The translations under genes were made by a program, and so were the position numbers. A stretch of 64,000 nt of DNA from Streptosporangium sp. NBC_01495 (GTDB taxonomy: Bacteria; Actinomycetota; Actinomycetes; Streptosporangiales; Streptosporangiaceae), in contig NZ_CP109430.1 in the NCBI RefSeq assembly GCF_036250735.1, positions 8,618,001 to 8,682,000 on the forward strand. Reading direction: 5' to 3'. The notes under the pieces are model-generated. The model had not been told where the DNA came from. It did no database searches and was given only the letters and a program-made list of their open reading frames with translations. Numbering within the stretch: position 1 is the first letter of the stretch; every line of letters starts with the position of its first letter. Positions 42,549 through 51,945 of this stretch are shown here, piece by piece.

Positions 42549-44957
42549 CTAGGCGCAGGCGGCCATGGCGGGGAGGTCGTTCTCCCGGCCGGGGAACTCG
42601 ACCCTGGAGAAGTGCTTGTCGAGCAGCCTGCGGATGGCGCCGCTCCGGTAGAGGTCGGCGATCGCCCCCTTGACGGCCTCGCAGGTGCGTACGTCGCCCC
42701 TCTTGAGGGCCACCGCGTAGCGCTCGTCGGTGAGCTTCAGGCCGAGCAGCTTGTAGCGGATGCTCTCCCGGTTGCCGAAACCGGCCAGCAGCAGGTCGTC
42801 GCCGGGGATCGCGTCGACCTCACCGGCCTGCAGCTTGTTGACGCATTCGGAGTAAGTCTGGGCGGGAACCAGCGTGAGCCGCTCCACCGCGCCCTGCAGG
42901 ACGGCCACGGCCGCGCTGGAGGCCGGCTGGCACATCCGGCTGCCCTCCAGGCCCCTCACGGTCACGATCGGCGAGCCGTCCTTGACGAGGGCGTCGACGT
43001 GGGCGAGGTAGTACGGCCCGGCGAAGGTGACGCCGTCGGTGTCGTTGATCGAGTACGTCGCCAGGATCAGGTCGACGTCTCCGTCCGCCAGCAGTTTCGG
43101 CCGCTCGGGGCGGACGGTGGCCCGGAAGGTGACGCCGCTCTCCGGCACCCCCAGCGCCTTGGCGATCTCAAGGGCCAGGTCGACCTCGAAGCCGCTCCAC
43201 CTGCCCTCGCTGTTCAGCGCGATACCGGGCAGGGAGTCGCGCAGGCCGATGACGAGCTTGCCCGTCCTGGCCGCCTTGTCCGCCACGGAGGTGAACGCCG
43301 TGGGGACGGGCTCCTCGGACCCGCCCTCCGGGGCTGCCCGCGGCCACCAGCGGAAGGCGGCGGCCGTCCCGGCGGCCAGCAGGAGCACGACCACGACGGC
43401 GGCGATCCAGCGCTTCCCGCGCGGGCGTCGCGGCGTCTCCGGAGTTCCGACGCGGGTCGTGGACGCCTGCCAGCTGGGCGGCGGCACCTCCCCGGCGTGC
43501 TCCGCGTACCCCCTGCCGTCGCCGTACCCGGGAGACGAGGGGTGGTCCCGGTAATCGGGAGACGGCGGGTGGTCACGACGGCCGGGAGAGCGCTGGTCCG
43601 ATGGGCGCTGCTCCGAAGAACGCTGCTCGGGAGAGCGGTGGTCCAAGGAACGCGGCTCCGAGGGGTGCGGCTTCGAAGAGCGGTGGTCCGGGGAGCGGTG
43701 GTCGGGGAAGGACGGGTGCTCCCCTGGAGCGGGGGTGTGGGAGGGCCCGCCGTGGGCGGCGGGTGCGCGACGCTCGCCCTGGCCGGGCCCGGTCCGGCCT
43801 CCCGGACCCGGGTGAACCCCGCGACCGCCCTGACCGCCCTGAATGTTCTGACCGCCCTGAATGTTCTGGCCGCCCTGGTCGCCTTGGCCGGGGTGAGGGC
43901 GCTGGTCGTGGACGGGATGCCGGGCCTGGAACCCCGTGGACGGGAGGGCCGGGTCGCCCGAGACACCCGTCCTGGGGTTCGGAGTGCGCATGGGACTGGT
44001 GGCGTCGTCGTCACGGCCCTGATCGCCACCGTGAACGTGCCCCTGCTCACGGCCCTGGACACGAGGCCCGGGTTCGTCACGGGGCGACTTGGGGACGGCG
44101 ACCTCGGCGCCCTGGGTGAGGATCGCGGGCGAGGCGTTCACCGTCTCGGGGTGGCCGAGCAGCCGGAGCAGGAGCTGGTCGGCCGAGGGCCGCATGGCCG
44201 GTGACTTGGCCAGCGCCGAACCGACCACGCCGCGCAGCGGCTCCGGCAGCATGCCGAGGTCGACCTCGTGGTTGAGGATGCGGTTGAGCATCACGGCGAT
44301 CGAGCCTCCGGCGAAGATCGTCTCGCCGGTCGCGGCGAACGCGATGGTCGCCCCCCACGCGAAGACGTCGGTGTGCGGCCCGACGTCGGCGCCGGAGATC
44401 TGCTCGGGCGCCATGTAGGCGGGGGTGCCGATGGCCCGGCTGGTGATCGTGCCGGTGGAGTCGAGGATGCGGGCGATGCCGAAGTCGACGACCCTCGGGC
44501 CGTCGGCGGCGATGAGTACGTTGTCCGGTTTGAAGTCGCGGTGCACGATCGAGGCGTGGTGGATCGCGGTGAGCGCGGTGGCCGTGCCGATCGCCAGCCG
44601 CTGCAACGGGGAGCCCCTGAGGGGGCCGTCGGCCTCCACGACCTCGCGCAGCGACCTGCCCTCGATGTACTCGCTCGCGATGTAGGGGGTGTCGCCTTCG
44701 AGATCGGCGTCCATCACGCCCGCGGTGCAGAACGAGGCGACCCGCTGGGCCGCCCTCGCCTCCCTGGCGAACCGGGATCTGGCGATGGCGTCACCGGAGA
44801 ACTTCACGTGCAGCAACTTGATCGCCGCCCGCTCCCCCGCGGCGTTGACCCCCAGGTAGACGATGCCCTGACCGCCCTCGCCGACCCGCCCGACAACGCG
44901 GAACGGCCCGAGCTGGCGCGGCTCTCCCGCTTCCAGTGGCGCGATCTCCGGCATCAT
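42549..44957 (-). CDS. Transmembrane Ser/Thr protein kinase with extracytoplasmic amino-acid-binding (SBP_bac_3) domain
   Basis: About 802 residues. The kinase domain (about 15-275) is complete: VGEGGQGIVYLG, AIKLLH (Lys), HRDFKPDN (catalytic Asp), DFGIARI, GTPAYMAPEQ. A long low-complexity linker rich in Gly, Pro, His, Ser and Asp follows (about 285-505), then one membrane segment (WIAAVVVVLLLAAGTAAAF) and an external type-3 solute-binding domain: LVIGLRDSLPGIALNSEGRW, FEVDLALEIAKALGV, DVDLILATYSIND and a C-terminal GDVRTCEAVKGAIADLYRSG. The design implies sensing of an amino acid or similar ligand outside and phosphorylation inside. Starts at 44966 (GTG), 44957 or 44954 (ATG) are possible. 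Divergent from the sigma-like protein. Confidence 0.92.
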   Translation of the reverse strand: MMPEIAPLEAGEPRQLGPFRVVGRVGEGGQGIVYLGVNAAGERAAIKLLHVKFSGDAIARSRFAREARAAQRVASFCTAGVMDADLEGDTPYIASEYIEGRSLREVVEADGPLRGSPLQRLAIGTATALTAIHHASIVHRDFKPDNVLIAADGPRVVDFGIARILDSTGTITSRAIGTPAYMAPEQISGADVGPHTDVFAWGATIAFAATGETIFAGGSIAVMLNRILNHEVDLGMLPEPLRGVVGSALAKSPAMRPSADQLLLRLLGHPETVNASPAILTQGAEVAVPKSPRDEPGPRVQGREQGHVHGGDQGRDDDATSPMRTPNPRTGVSGDPALPSTGFQARHPVHDQRPHPGQGDQGGQNIQGGQNIQGGQGGRGVHPGPGGRTGPGQGERRAPAAHGGPSHTPAPGEHPSFPDHRSPDHRSSKPHPSEPRSLDHRSPEQRSSEQRPSDQRSPGRRDHPPSPDYRDHPSSPGYGDGRGYAEHAGEVPPPSWQASTTRVGTPETPRRPRGKRWIAAVVVVLLLAAGTAAAFRWWPRAAPEGGSEEPVPTAFTSVADKAARTGKLVIGLRDSLPGIALNSEGRWSGFEVDLALEIAKALGVPESGVTFRATVRPERPKLLADGDVDLILATYSINDTDGVTFAGPYYLAHVDALVKDGSPIVTVRGLEGSRMCQPASSAAVAVLQGAVERLTLVPAQTYSECVNKLQAGEVDAIPGDDLLLAGFGNRESIRYKLLGLKLTDERYAVALKRGDVRTCEAVKGAIADLYRSGAIRRLLDKHFSRVEFPGRENDLPAMAACA

Positions 44958-45203
44958 CGTCCCCACGGTCTCGTAATCTTCGACGTGGCAAACTTTACGG
45001 CGCCATGACCCGCCCTCTCCCCCTGTTATCCCGACGTGACCTCACATTTCTTCCGACAACGACCCGCCTGCCACCCATGTCACGATGAAAAACGGCAGGC
45101 GCTTCCACCCACCCAATCTCCGACATTCACCCCAATCTGGCGCTCCAGCCGCTTAGATCGCTACCGTTGTACGTCCCTCAGGCAAGCCGGAGCAAAAACT
45201 TCC

Positions 45204-46769
45204 ATGCGCCGATACATCGGTTATCGCGAGTTCGTGCAGCGCGATCAGCGTTCCCTCGTCGGCACCGCCCTTCTCCTCACCGGCAGCCACGAGCAGGCCA
45301 TCCGCCTCACCCTGCGTTCCTTCCACACCGTCGCCCTCTCCTGGCCGCCGCCGCTGTGGGAGAACCCCACCACGCACGCCCAGATCGCGCTCTACCGCCG
45401 CTTCCTCCAGCGGCCGAGCGCCGCCGGGCCGACGGCCCTGGTACGGATCCCACCCCGGCAGCGGCTCCTCGTGGTCGCCTGCCTGCACGACGGCAGGTCC
45501 CGCGCGGAGATGGCCTCCCTTCTCGGGCTGCCCGAGAAAACCGTGGACGCGGAGATCACCACGGCGGTCGACACCCTCACCAAGGGCAGCGAGAGCCGTC
45601 TGATCACCAGGATGGCCAACGCCGCGGGTGAGGCCTCCGTCCCCGACCTCACCGTCCGGTCCATGCGTACGCTCAGGCGGCGTCGCGCCCGGGGAGCCCT
45701 CCTCGCCGTGGCGGCGGCACTCGTCCCGGTCGGCCTGGTCGCCGCCTTCATCGTGTTCCAGCAGGGCGAGGTGTGGAACTCGGCGCTGGGCAAGCGCAGC
45801 CAGCCCCACGCGGCACAGGCGCAGGAGCCCGTACGAGCGGTCTCCAGCCCCGAGCCCGCCGGCCGGGAACCGGGCGCCGTCCCGGTGCCGTGGCAGGCCC
45901 CGCGGACCTCCTCGGTGATCCGCTACGCGGTTCCCGGGCCGTGTCCCGACGCCCCCGTCGGGACACCTCCCGCGCGGGCCGGAGACGTCACCTGCGCGGG
46001 CTGGACGCTGACACTGACCTCCGGCGGCCCCGAGAGCCCCGCTCCCGGCCTCACCGCCTGCGAGGGCCGGAAACCCTGCGAGTCGACGCTGAGCGTCCCC
46101 GACGCCGCCCAGCGCCTCGCACACGGGGACGAGGGGGAGCCCCCACGGCTCACCCCGGCCATCAGCCGCGACGGGCGTCGCATCGCCTACCTCAGCGCGG
46201 CGGAGCGACGCTACGTGGCCCATGATCTCGGCAGCGGCGTGAAGCGCTACCTGTCACCGGTCCTCGCCCCCGCCGACACCGAGAACGGCACGCTGGTGAG
46301 CGTCTCCCTCGACGGCCGCCACTTCACCGTCGTCCTCGGCGAACGGCGGCTGCGCACCGACTTCACGACCGGCGCCCTGGCATCTGTGCCCGCAGGACAG
46401 ATGCCTCCGGCGGAGAAGATCGCCACCTGGCTCCGGGAGCGGTACGGGACCTGGTCCGACTCCCCCAGCGGGAGACACTCCGCCGCGATCGCCGTCGGGA
46501 AGGGGGAGGACCTCCACAGCCTCCACATCGTCGACGCCGCGTCGCGACGGGTCTTCAAGCGGCTCCCGCTCCCCGAGGTGAGGCGGCCCGCCGAGGCCGA
46601 GGTCGTGGGCTGGCTGAACAACCGCGAGGTGGTCGTGAAGATGAGCGCCAAGGCCGGGGGCGACCTCCTCGGCTTCTTCCGGGTGAACGCCGTCGGCGGC
46701 CGGGCGCACCGCGTGCCCGGCCTCCCGGCCGACGCCCCGCTCGTGCTGGGGGCCGCGGCGGCACCGTGA
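45204..46769 (+). CDS. Sigma-factor-like domain fused to membrane segment and beta-propeller-like ectodomain
   Basis: A 521-residue protein. The N-terminus resembles a reduced ECF/SigE-type sigma factor: YREFVQRDQRSLVGTALLLT (sigma2-like opening) and a sigma4-like helix-turn-helix (PPRQRLLVVACLHDGRSRAE then MASLLGLPEKTVDAEITTAV). Much of region 2 is missing, so promoter melting is doubtful. A hydrophobic segment follows (ALLAVAAALVPVGLVAAFIV, about 166-187) and then about 330 external residues with WD40/TolB-like strands (TPAISRDGRRIAYLSAAERR, LVSVSLDGRHFTVVL, SPSGRHSAAIAVG). ATG 45204 lacks a good ribosome site; the frame is open upstream to 45036. Divergent from the receptor kinase, hence a possible partner or target. 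Confidence 0.75.
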   Translation: MRRYIGYREFVQRDQRSLVGTALLLTGSHEQAIRLTLRSFHTVALSWPPPLWENPTTHAQIALYRRFLQRPSAAGPTALVRIPPRQRLLVVACLHDGRSRAEMASLLGLPEKTVDAEITTAVDTLTKGSESRLITRMANAAGEASVPDLTVRSMRTLRRRRARGALLAVAAALVPVGLVAAFIVFQQGEVWNSALGKRSQPHAAQAQEPVRAVSSPEPAGREPGAVPVPWQAPRTSSVIRYAVPGPCPDAPVGTPPARAGDVTCAGWTLTLTSGGPESPAPGLTACEGRKPCESTLSVPDAAQRLAHGDEGEPPRLTPAISRDGRRIAYLSAAERRYVAHDLGSGVKRYLSPVLAPADTENGTLVSVSLDGRHFTVVLGERRLRTDFTTGALASVPAGQMPPAEKIATWLRERYGTWSDSPSGRHSAAIAVGKGEDLHSLHIVDAASRRVFKRLPLPEVRRPAEAEVVGWLNNREVVVKMSAKAGGDLLGFFRVNAVGGRAHRVPGLPADAPLVLGAAAAP

Positions 46770-46961
46770 CCGGCCGCCCGGTGCCGTACGGGAGGGCACC
46801 GGGAGGTCCCGTCCCGGAAGACGGGAGGGCGTGAAGCCGCGCATACGGGAGACATCAGGCACGGAACCCGTACGGAAAGACACGCGGCCGTGCGGGAGAG
46901 CGGGGAACGGGGAGGCGCGGCCGAGGGCGGGAAGAAGCCCCGCATGAAGGCGGGGAACGGG

Positions 46962-46989
46962 AAAAGGGCCGCCGTGGGGCGGCCCTTTT
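46962..46989. terminator. Bidirectional intrinsic terminator
   Basis: A perfect 12 bp stem (AAAAGGGCCGCC at 46962-46973, complement at 46978-46989) with a GTGG loop, A-run on one side and T-run on the other. It serves the sigma-like gene on the plus strand and icd on the minus strand. The remaining part of the 46770-47080 gap holds shorter hairpins (for example around 46938-46955) and short GTGTTCCT repeats at about 46993-47016; nothing coding is seen. Confidence 0.85.
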
Positions 46990-47080
46990 CCTCGTGTTCC
47001 TAGTGTTCCTGGTGTTCCCAGTGGGCGGCGGCGCCGGTCGGGTGACGGCCGGGTGCCGTCGGATACCGGTCGGGCGCCGG

Positions 47081-48295
47081 TCAGCCCACCTTCTTCTTCA
47101 GGTTCTCGTCCAGGGCCGCCAGGAAGTCCTGGGTGGTCAGCCACTTGGCGTCGCCGCCGACCAGCAGGGCGAGGTCCTTGGTCATCTGGCCGCCCTCGAC
47201 GGTCTCGACGCAGACCTGCTCGAGCTTGTCCGCGAAGTCGATCAGCGCGGGGTTGTTGTCGAGCTTGCCGCGGTGCTGCAGGCCCCGGGTCCACGCGAAG
47301 ATCGAGGCGATCGGGTTCGTGGAGGTGGGGTTGCCCTTCTGGTGCTCACGGTAGTGACGGGTCACCGTGCCGTGGGCGGCCTCGGCCTCGACGGTGCGGC
47401 CGTCGGGGGTGAGCAGGACCGAGGTCATCAGGCCGAGCGAGCCGAAGCCCTGCGCGACGGTGTCGGACTGGACGTCGCCGTCGTAGTTCTTGGCGGCCCA
47501 GACGTATCCGCCCTCCCACTTGAGCGCCGCGGCGACCATGTCGTCGATGAGGCGGTGCTCGTAGGTGATCCCGGCGGCGTCGAAGTCGGCCTTGAACTCG
47601 GTCTCGAAGACCTCGGCGAAGATGTCCTTGAAGCGGCCGTCGTAGGCCTTCAGGATCGTGTTCTTCGTGGAGAGGTAGACCGGGTAGCCGCGCGACAGGC
47701 CATACCGCATGGAGGCGCGGGCGAAGTCGCGGATCGAGTCGTCCAGGTTGTACATCGCCATCGCGATGCCGGGGCCGGGGAAGTCGTAGACGTCGAGCTC
47801 GATCGGCTCCGAGCCGTCCTTGGGGGTGTAGGTGAGGGTCAGGCTGCCCTCGCCGGGGATCTTCAGGTCGGTGGCGCGGTACTGGTCGCCGAACGCGTGA
47901 CGGCCGATGATGATCGGCTTGGTCCAGCCGGGGACGAGCCTCGGCACGTTGGACATGATGATCGGCTCGCGGAAGATGACGCCGCCGAGGATGTTACGGA
48001 TGGTCCCGTTCGGGGACTTCCACATCTTCTTGAGGCCGAACTCCTCGACCCGATCCTCGTCAGGGGTGATCGTGGCGCACTTGACGCCGACTCCGTACTG
48101 CTTGATCGCGTTCGCGGCGTCGATCGTCACCTGGTCGTCGGTGGCGTCGCGGTGCTCGATCCCGAGGTCGTAGTACTTCAGGTCGACGTCGAGGTAGGGA
48201 AGGATCAGCTGGTCCTTGATGAACTGCCAGATGATCCGGGTCATCTCGTCGCCGTCGAGCTCGACGACGGGGCCCTCTACCTTGATCTTGGGCAT
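47081..48295 (-). CDS. icd: Isocitrate dehydrogenase (NADP+), homodimeric eukaryotic-like type
   Basis: A 404-residue TCA-cycle enzyme that converts isocitrate to 2-oxoglutarate and CO2 with NADPH formation. It carries the dimeric IDH blocks [37 protein letters not shown] (substrate region), [19 protein letters not shown], and [20 protein letters not shown] / [10 protein letters not shown] (metal Asp), with [12 protein letters not shown] near the NADP site. ATG 48295 follows GAAGGGGA. Monocistronic with a strong shared terminator. Confidence 0.96.
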   Translation of the reverse strand: MPKIKVEGPVVELDGDEMTRIIWQFIKDQLILPYLDVDLKYYDLGIEHRDATDDQVTIDAANAIKQYGVGVKCATITPDEDRVEEFGLKKMWKSPNGTIRNILGGVIFREPIIMSNVPRLVPGWTKPIIIGRHAFGDQYRATDLKIPGEGSLTLTYTPKDGSEPIELDVYDFPGPGIAMAMYNLDDSIRDFARASMRYGLSRGYPVYLSTKNTILKAYDGRFKDIFAEVFETEFKADFDAAGITYEHRLIDDMVAAALKWEGGYVWAAKNYDGDVQSDTVAQGFGSLGLMTSVLLTPDGRTVEAEAAHGTVTRHYREHQKGNPTSTNPIASIFAWTRGLQHRGKLDNNPALIDFADKLEQVCVETVEGGQMTKDLALLVGGDAKWLTTQDFLAALDENLKKKVG

Positions 48296-48408
48296 GCGTG
48301 TGGTTCCCCTTCTGAACTAAATTGGCCAAACAGTCCTTTTTGAGGCTCACTGGCCGTTGAGGCTATCGGACCGGGTCAATCGCCTTGCGACGCACCCGTT
48401 CCTCCGAC

Positions 48409-48699
48409 CTATCGCATCGGCATAAGCGCCGGGAATTCGAGGATCAGCCCGCCCACCATGAGCGCGATTCCGAGGCCCGCGAGAGTGAGGGCGTCGGTCG
48501 CCTTTCTGCGCACGGCGAGCCGCCCGCCTCCGACCAGCCGGGCCAGCGCCCCCAGCGTCATGACTGCACCGAGGGCGAAACCACCCCACTCGGGCATGTC
48601 AAGCAGCACCGCGAAGACCATGGCGCCGACCGCGCCGACCGCCACCAGCGGGTACGCGCCCCAGCGCTCCCCGTTCGCGTTCACCGCTCGCGCGTTCAC
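48409..48699 (-). CDS. DUF3017 small membrane protein
   Basis: A 96-residue protein with three hydrophobic segments (LVAVGAVGAMVFAVLLDM, FALGAVMTLGALARLVGG, LTLAGLGIALMVGGLILEF) and the KATDALTL turn typical of DUF3017, an actinobacterial family usually found near folD, purH and mdh or icd. GTG 48699 is the longest start; GTG 48681 is possible. Function unknown. The array of 15 bp repeats separates it from the citrate synthase gene. Confidence 0.85.
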   Translation of the reverse strand: MNARAVNANGERWGAYPLVAVGAVGAMVFAVLLDMPEWGGFALGAVMTLGALARLVGGGRLAVRRKATDALTLAGLGIALMVGGLILEFPALMPMR

Positions 48700-48752
48700 C
48701 GGCCCACCACTCGCTCTCGCCTCCGACTCATCGATTCCGACCTGTCCGGTCC

Positions 48753-48824
48753 CGGTTCATATGATCTCGGTGTACATGATCCCGGTTTATCTGATTCCAG
48801 GTCATCTGATTCCGGATCATCGCT
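48753..48824. repeat. 15 bp tandem repeat, about 4-5 copies
   Basis: CGGTTCATATGATCT, CGGTGTACATGATCC, CGGTTTATCTGATTC and CAGGTCATCTGATTC follow one another in exact 15 bp register from 48753, and a fifth partial unit runs into the citrate synthase stop codon (48817-48819). Core 'GATNNGGNNNAT' on the minus strand. The AT content is higher than in the surroundings. Confidence 0.8.
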
Positions 48825-49938
48825 CGGCGATCGGCTTCCACTTCTGGTCGCGCTCGCCGATGTACTCGCTGTCCGGGCGGATCAGCCGGTTGTCGGCGTG
48901 CTGCTCGATGACGTGTGCGGTCCATCCTGACATGCGGCTGACCGAGAAGACGGGAGTGAACAGGTCCGTCGGGATGCCGAGATAGTGGTAGACGGTCGCC
49001 GCGTAGAAGTCGACGTTCGGGTAGAGGCCCTTCGTCTCGAAGACGACCTCCTCCATCTCCTTGGACATCCGGTAGTACGTGTCGTCTCCGGACGCCTCGC
49101 CGAGTTCCTGCGACATCCTGCGCAGGTGCGTGGCACGCGGGTCCTCGGTCTTGTAGACGCGGTGCCCGAAGCCCATGATCTTCTCTCCGGCGGAGAGCCT
49201 GTCCCGTACGGCCTGGGCGACGGAACCCGCGTCGAGCGACTCCAGGGTGCGCATGACCTGCTCGTTGGCACCGCCGTGCAGGGGGCCCTTGAGGGTGCCG
49301 ATGGCCGCCACGACGGCCGAGTGCATGTCGGACAGGGTCGCGGCGCAGACGCGGGCGGCGAACGTGGAGGCGTTCATCGTGTGGTCGGCGTGCAGGACCA
49401 GGCAGGCGTCGAAGATCTCGACCTCGCGCTCACCGGGGGCGCGGCCGGTGATCTGGAGGAGGAAGTTCGCCGCCACGCTCAGCTCGGGGTCCGGATCGGG
49501 GACGGTGGTCCCGGTCCTGGCCGCGTGGTAGTGGGCGACGAGGATCGGCTGCTGCGCGGTCAGCCTGGCGGCCTTGCGCAGGTTCGCCTCGGGGGCGTTG
49601 GTGTCCTTGTCCGGATCGTCGCCGCCGGCGAGCGAGACCAGCGTGCGCAGCGCCTCCATGGGGGCCTGCTTCTCCGCGATCTCCGCGATGTTGGCCTCGG
49701 CGAGCGTGCCGAGCGCGCGCCCTCGGACCAGTTCCTCACCGTACGTCGACAGTTGCTCCCGCGTGGGGAGGGTGCCGTACTGGAGCAGATGTGCGGTCTC
49801 TTCGAAGGTGGTGCGGCCTGCCAGATCGTGGATGTCGTAGCCACGATAGAAGAGGCGACCGGCCTGACCGTCGATGTCGCTGAGCGCTGTGGACGCGGCT
49901 ACGACATCGGCGAGACCTTTGGTGGGCTTGTCCGCCAT
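48817..49938 (-). CDS. Citrate synthase / 2-methylcitrate synthase (type II-like, short form)
   Basis: A 373-residue enzyme condensing oxaloacetate with acetyl-CoA, or propionyl-CoA in bifunctional relatives. Active-site residues are visible: LHADHTMNASTF and LKGPLHGGANEQVM (His), IMGFGHRVYKTEDPRA (His/Arg), and NVDFYAATVYHYLGIP (catalytic Asp). The length and N-terminus (GLADVVAASTALSDIDGQAG) match the short citrate synthase 2 type. ATG 49938 follows GGAGGAAA. No prpB/prpD genes are adjacent, so citrate formation is the simpler reading. Confidence 0.93.
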   Translation of the reverse strand: MADKPTKGLADVVAASTALSDIDGQAGRLFYRGYDIHDLAGRTTFEETAHLLQYGTLPTREQLSTYGEELVRGRALGTLAEANIAEIAEKQAPMEALRTLVSLAGGDDPDKDTNAPEANLRKAARLTAQQPILVAHYHAARTGTTVPDPDPELSVAANFLLQITGRAPGEREVEIFDACLVLHADHTMNASTFAARVCAATLSDMHSAVVAAIGTLKGPLHGGANEQVMRTLESLDAGSVAQAVRDRLSAGEKIMGFGHRVYKTEDPRATHLRRMSQELGEASGDDTYYRMSKEMEEVVFETKGLYPNVDFYAATVYHYLGIPTDLFTPVFSVSRMSGWTAHVIEQHADNRLIRPDSEYIGERDQKWKPIAER

Positions 49939-50120
49939 GAGTTGTTTCCTCCGCTTATCTGTGTCCGAAGTCTACCTGTGAGCAGCGGAAACCCTCCCGA
50001 GAGGTACAGACCAATTTCACGCAGGATTCTCTTTCTGGCAAAGGCGATTCCCCATCACCTCGTTTGGGTAAGCCGGAGCTGTAGGAATAGTTACGGCGGG
50101 CTACCTGGGGAGGAACTGCC

Positions 50121-50777
50121 GTGGAGGGGCCGTTCATACGCATCGAGGACACAGGCGAGGTGGTCCCGTTGCGCCCCGAGATCACGACGATCGGACGTGG
50201 CCGGGGAGTGGACATCCGGCTCACCGATCCGAGTGTTTCCCGGCTGCACGCGGAATTCGTCCGGCGCGGGCCCTACCTGTACGTCGTTGACCTGGGCCTG
50301 TCCCGCAACGGCACACGGGTCAACGGCCGGCCGATCGCCCGGAGGGTGCTTGACGACGGTGACGTGGTGTCCTTCGGCGCGGCACGAGGCAGGATCGGCG
50401 GGGTTCCACGCGAGGACTTCGCCCCGGAGGTCGAGCTCCGCCGCGCCGCGGCGCCCGAGCTGACCAGGCGGGAGGTTGATGTCCTGACGTCGCTGTGCCG
50501 TCCGGCGCTGTCGGACGAGGCGTTCGTCGCACCGGCCACGGCCAGGGAGATCGCCGACGATCTGGTGGTGACGGAGGCGGCCGTCAAGCAGCATCTCCTG
50601 CGTCTCTACCAGAAGTTCCGGATCCCCGAGGGGACCAACCGGCGCACCAGGCTGGCGAACGAGGTCGTCGCCCTGGGGCTGGTCAGGCCCACCCCCGTGG
50701 TGCCACCGCAGCGCGCGGCCGGTGCCCCGGAGCCTCAGACGGCGTCGTCCACCACCGCGAACCGCAGGGCCTCGTAA
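50121..50777 (+). CDS. FHA domain fused to LuxR/sigma4-like helix-turn-helix
   Basis: A 218-residue cytoplasmic protein. An N-terminal forkhead-associated domain (about 1-95) has the phosphothreonine-binding residues in TTIGRGRGVDIRL, DPSVSRLHAEFVRRG and LSRNGTRVNGRPI. The second half (about 115-190) reads ELTRREVDVLTSLCRPALSD, TAREIADDLVVTEAAVKQHL and LRLYQKFRIPEG, a winged/LuxR-like DNA-binding helix-turn-helix. GTG 50121 follows GGGGAGGA. Such proteins are expected to be docked by Ser/Thr-kinase phosphorylated partners; a receptor kinase lies 5 kb away. Divergent from citrate synthase. Confidence 0.88.
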   Translation: MEGPFIRIEDTGEVVPLRPEITTIGRGRGVDIRLTDPSVSRLHAEFVRRGPYLYVVDLGLSRNGTRVNGRPIARRVLDDGDVVSFGAARGRIGGVPREDFAPEVELRRAAAPELTRREVDVLTSLCRPALSDEAFVAPATAREIADDLVVTEAAVKQHLLRLYQKFRIPEGTNRRTRLANEVVALGLVRPTPVVPPQRAAGAPEPQTASSTTANRRAS

Positions 50778-51043
50778 AGGGGCTCGTTCACGAGCGAGCC
50801 GAACGGGCCGGGCGGGCCCGGACAACCGATCCCGCCCGAGACGTTCGGCTTCGCCCGAGCTGTCCGACGCCATCCGCGCTGCTCGGGACATTCGCGACGA
50901 ACGGGACGTTTGGCGTCGCCCGAGCTGTTGAGCGTCGCCTGAGCTCGTCCTGCGTCCCCGAGGGGACGCCCGGCGGGCGCGGGACCGGCGGATTTCCATG
51001 GAAAGCGGCACGCCCGGCATCCGGGGACACCCGCGGGCGCGGG

Positions 51044-51904
51044 TCAGCCCCGCTCTCGGACGCGCCTCTCGGCGGCCTCGACCACGTTGGTGAGCAGCAT
51101 GGCCCGGGTCATCGGGCCCACGCCGCCGGGGTTGGGAGTGAGGAAGCCCGCGACGTCCTCGACGCCGGGGGCGACATCACCGGCGATCTTCCCGTCGACC
51201 CGGGAGACGCCGACGTCGAGCACGGCGGCGCCCGGCTTCACCATGTCCGCGGTGATCAGGTGCGGCACCCCCGCCGCGGCGACGACGATGTCGGCGCGCC
51301 TGGTGTGGGCCGCGAGGTCCTGGGTACCGGTGTGGCAGAGGGTGATGGTGGCGTTCTCGGAGCGGCGGGTCAGCAGCAGGCCGAGCGAGCGGCCCACGGT
51401 GATGCCACGGCCGACCACCACGACCTCGGCCCCCTTGATCGGCACCCCGTACGCCTGCAGGAGCACGACGATGCCGTACGGCGTGCAGGGCAGCGGCGCG
51501 TCGACCATGTGGACCAGGCGGCCCAGGTTGACCGGGTGGAGACCGTCGGCGTCCTTCGCCGGGTCCATCCGCTCGATCAGCGCCTGCGTGTCGAGGTGAC
51601 GGGGCAGCGGGAGCTGGACGATGTAGCCGGTGCACTCGGCGGAGGCGTCGAGCTCGTCGACGACCGCCTCGACCTCGGCCTGGGTGGCACTTTCCGGCAG
51701 GTCCCTGCGGATGGAGGAGATGCCCACCTCCGCGCAGTCGCGGTGCTTGCCCGCCACGTAGATCTGGCTGCCGGGATCACCGCCCACCAGGACGGTGCCG
51801 AGCCCGGGGACGACGCCCCGCTCCCTCAGCGCGGCCACCCGCGCCGTGAGGTCTGCTTTGATCTTCGCCGCCGTGGCCTTGCCGTCGAGAATCCGCGCGC
51901 TCAT
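51044..51904 (-). CDS. folD: Bifunctional methylene-THF dehydrogenase / methenyl-THF cyclohydrolase
   Basis: A 286-residue enzyme that interconverts methylene-, methenyl- and formyl-tetrahydrofolate, supplying the 10-formyl-THF used by the purN and purH products encoded upstream. Motifs: [20 protein letters not shown] (active-site Tyr and Lys), [20 protein letters not shown] and [18 protein letters not shown] (NADP site). The order purN, purH, small membrane gene, folD on one strand indicates a one-carbon/purine cluster. ATG 51904. Confidence 0.96.
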   Translation of the reverse strand: MSARILDGKATAAKIKADLTARVAALRERGVVPGLGTVLVGGDPGSQIYVAGKHRDCAEVGISSIRRDLPESATQAEVEAVVDELDASAECTGYIVQLPLPRHLDTQALIERMDPAKDADGLHPVNLGRLVHMVDAPLPCTPYGIVVLLQAYGVPIKGAEVVVVGRGITVGRSLGLLLTRRSENATITLCHTGTQDLAAHTRRADIVVAAAGVPHLITADMVKPGAAVLDVGVSRVDGKIAGDVAPGVEDVAGFLTPNPGGVGPMTRAMLLTNVVEAAERRVRERG

Positions 51905-51945
51905 GCGGACAACCCTCTCACGGCCCTCTTACGGCGTCGCCGGGA

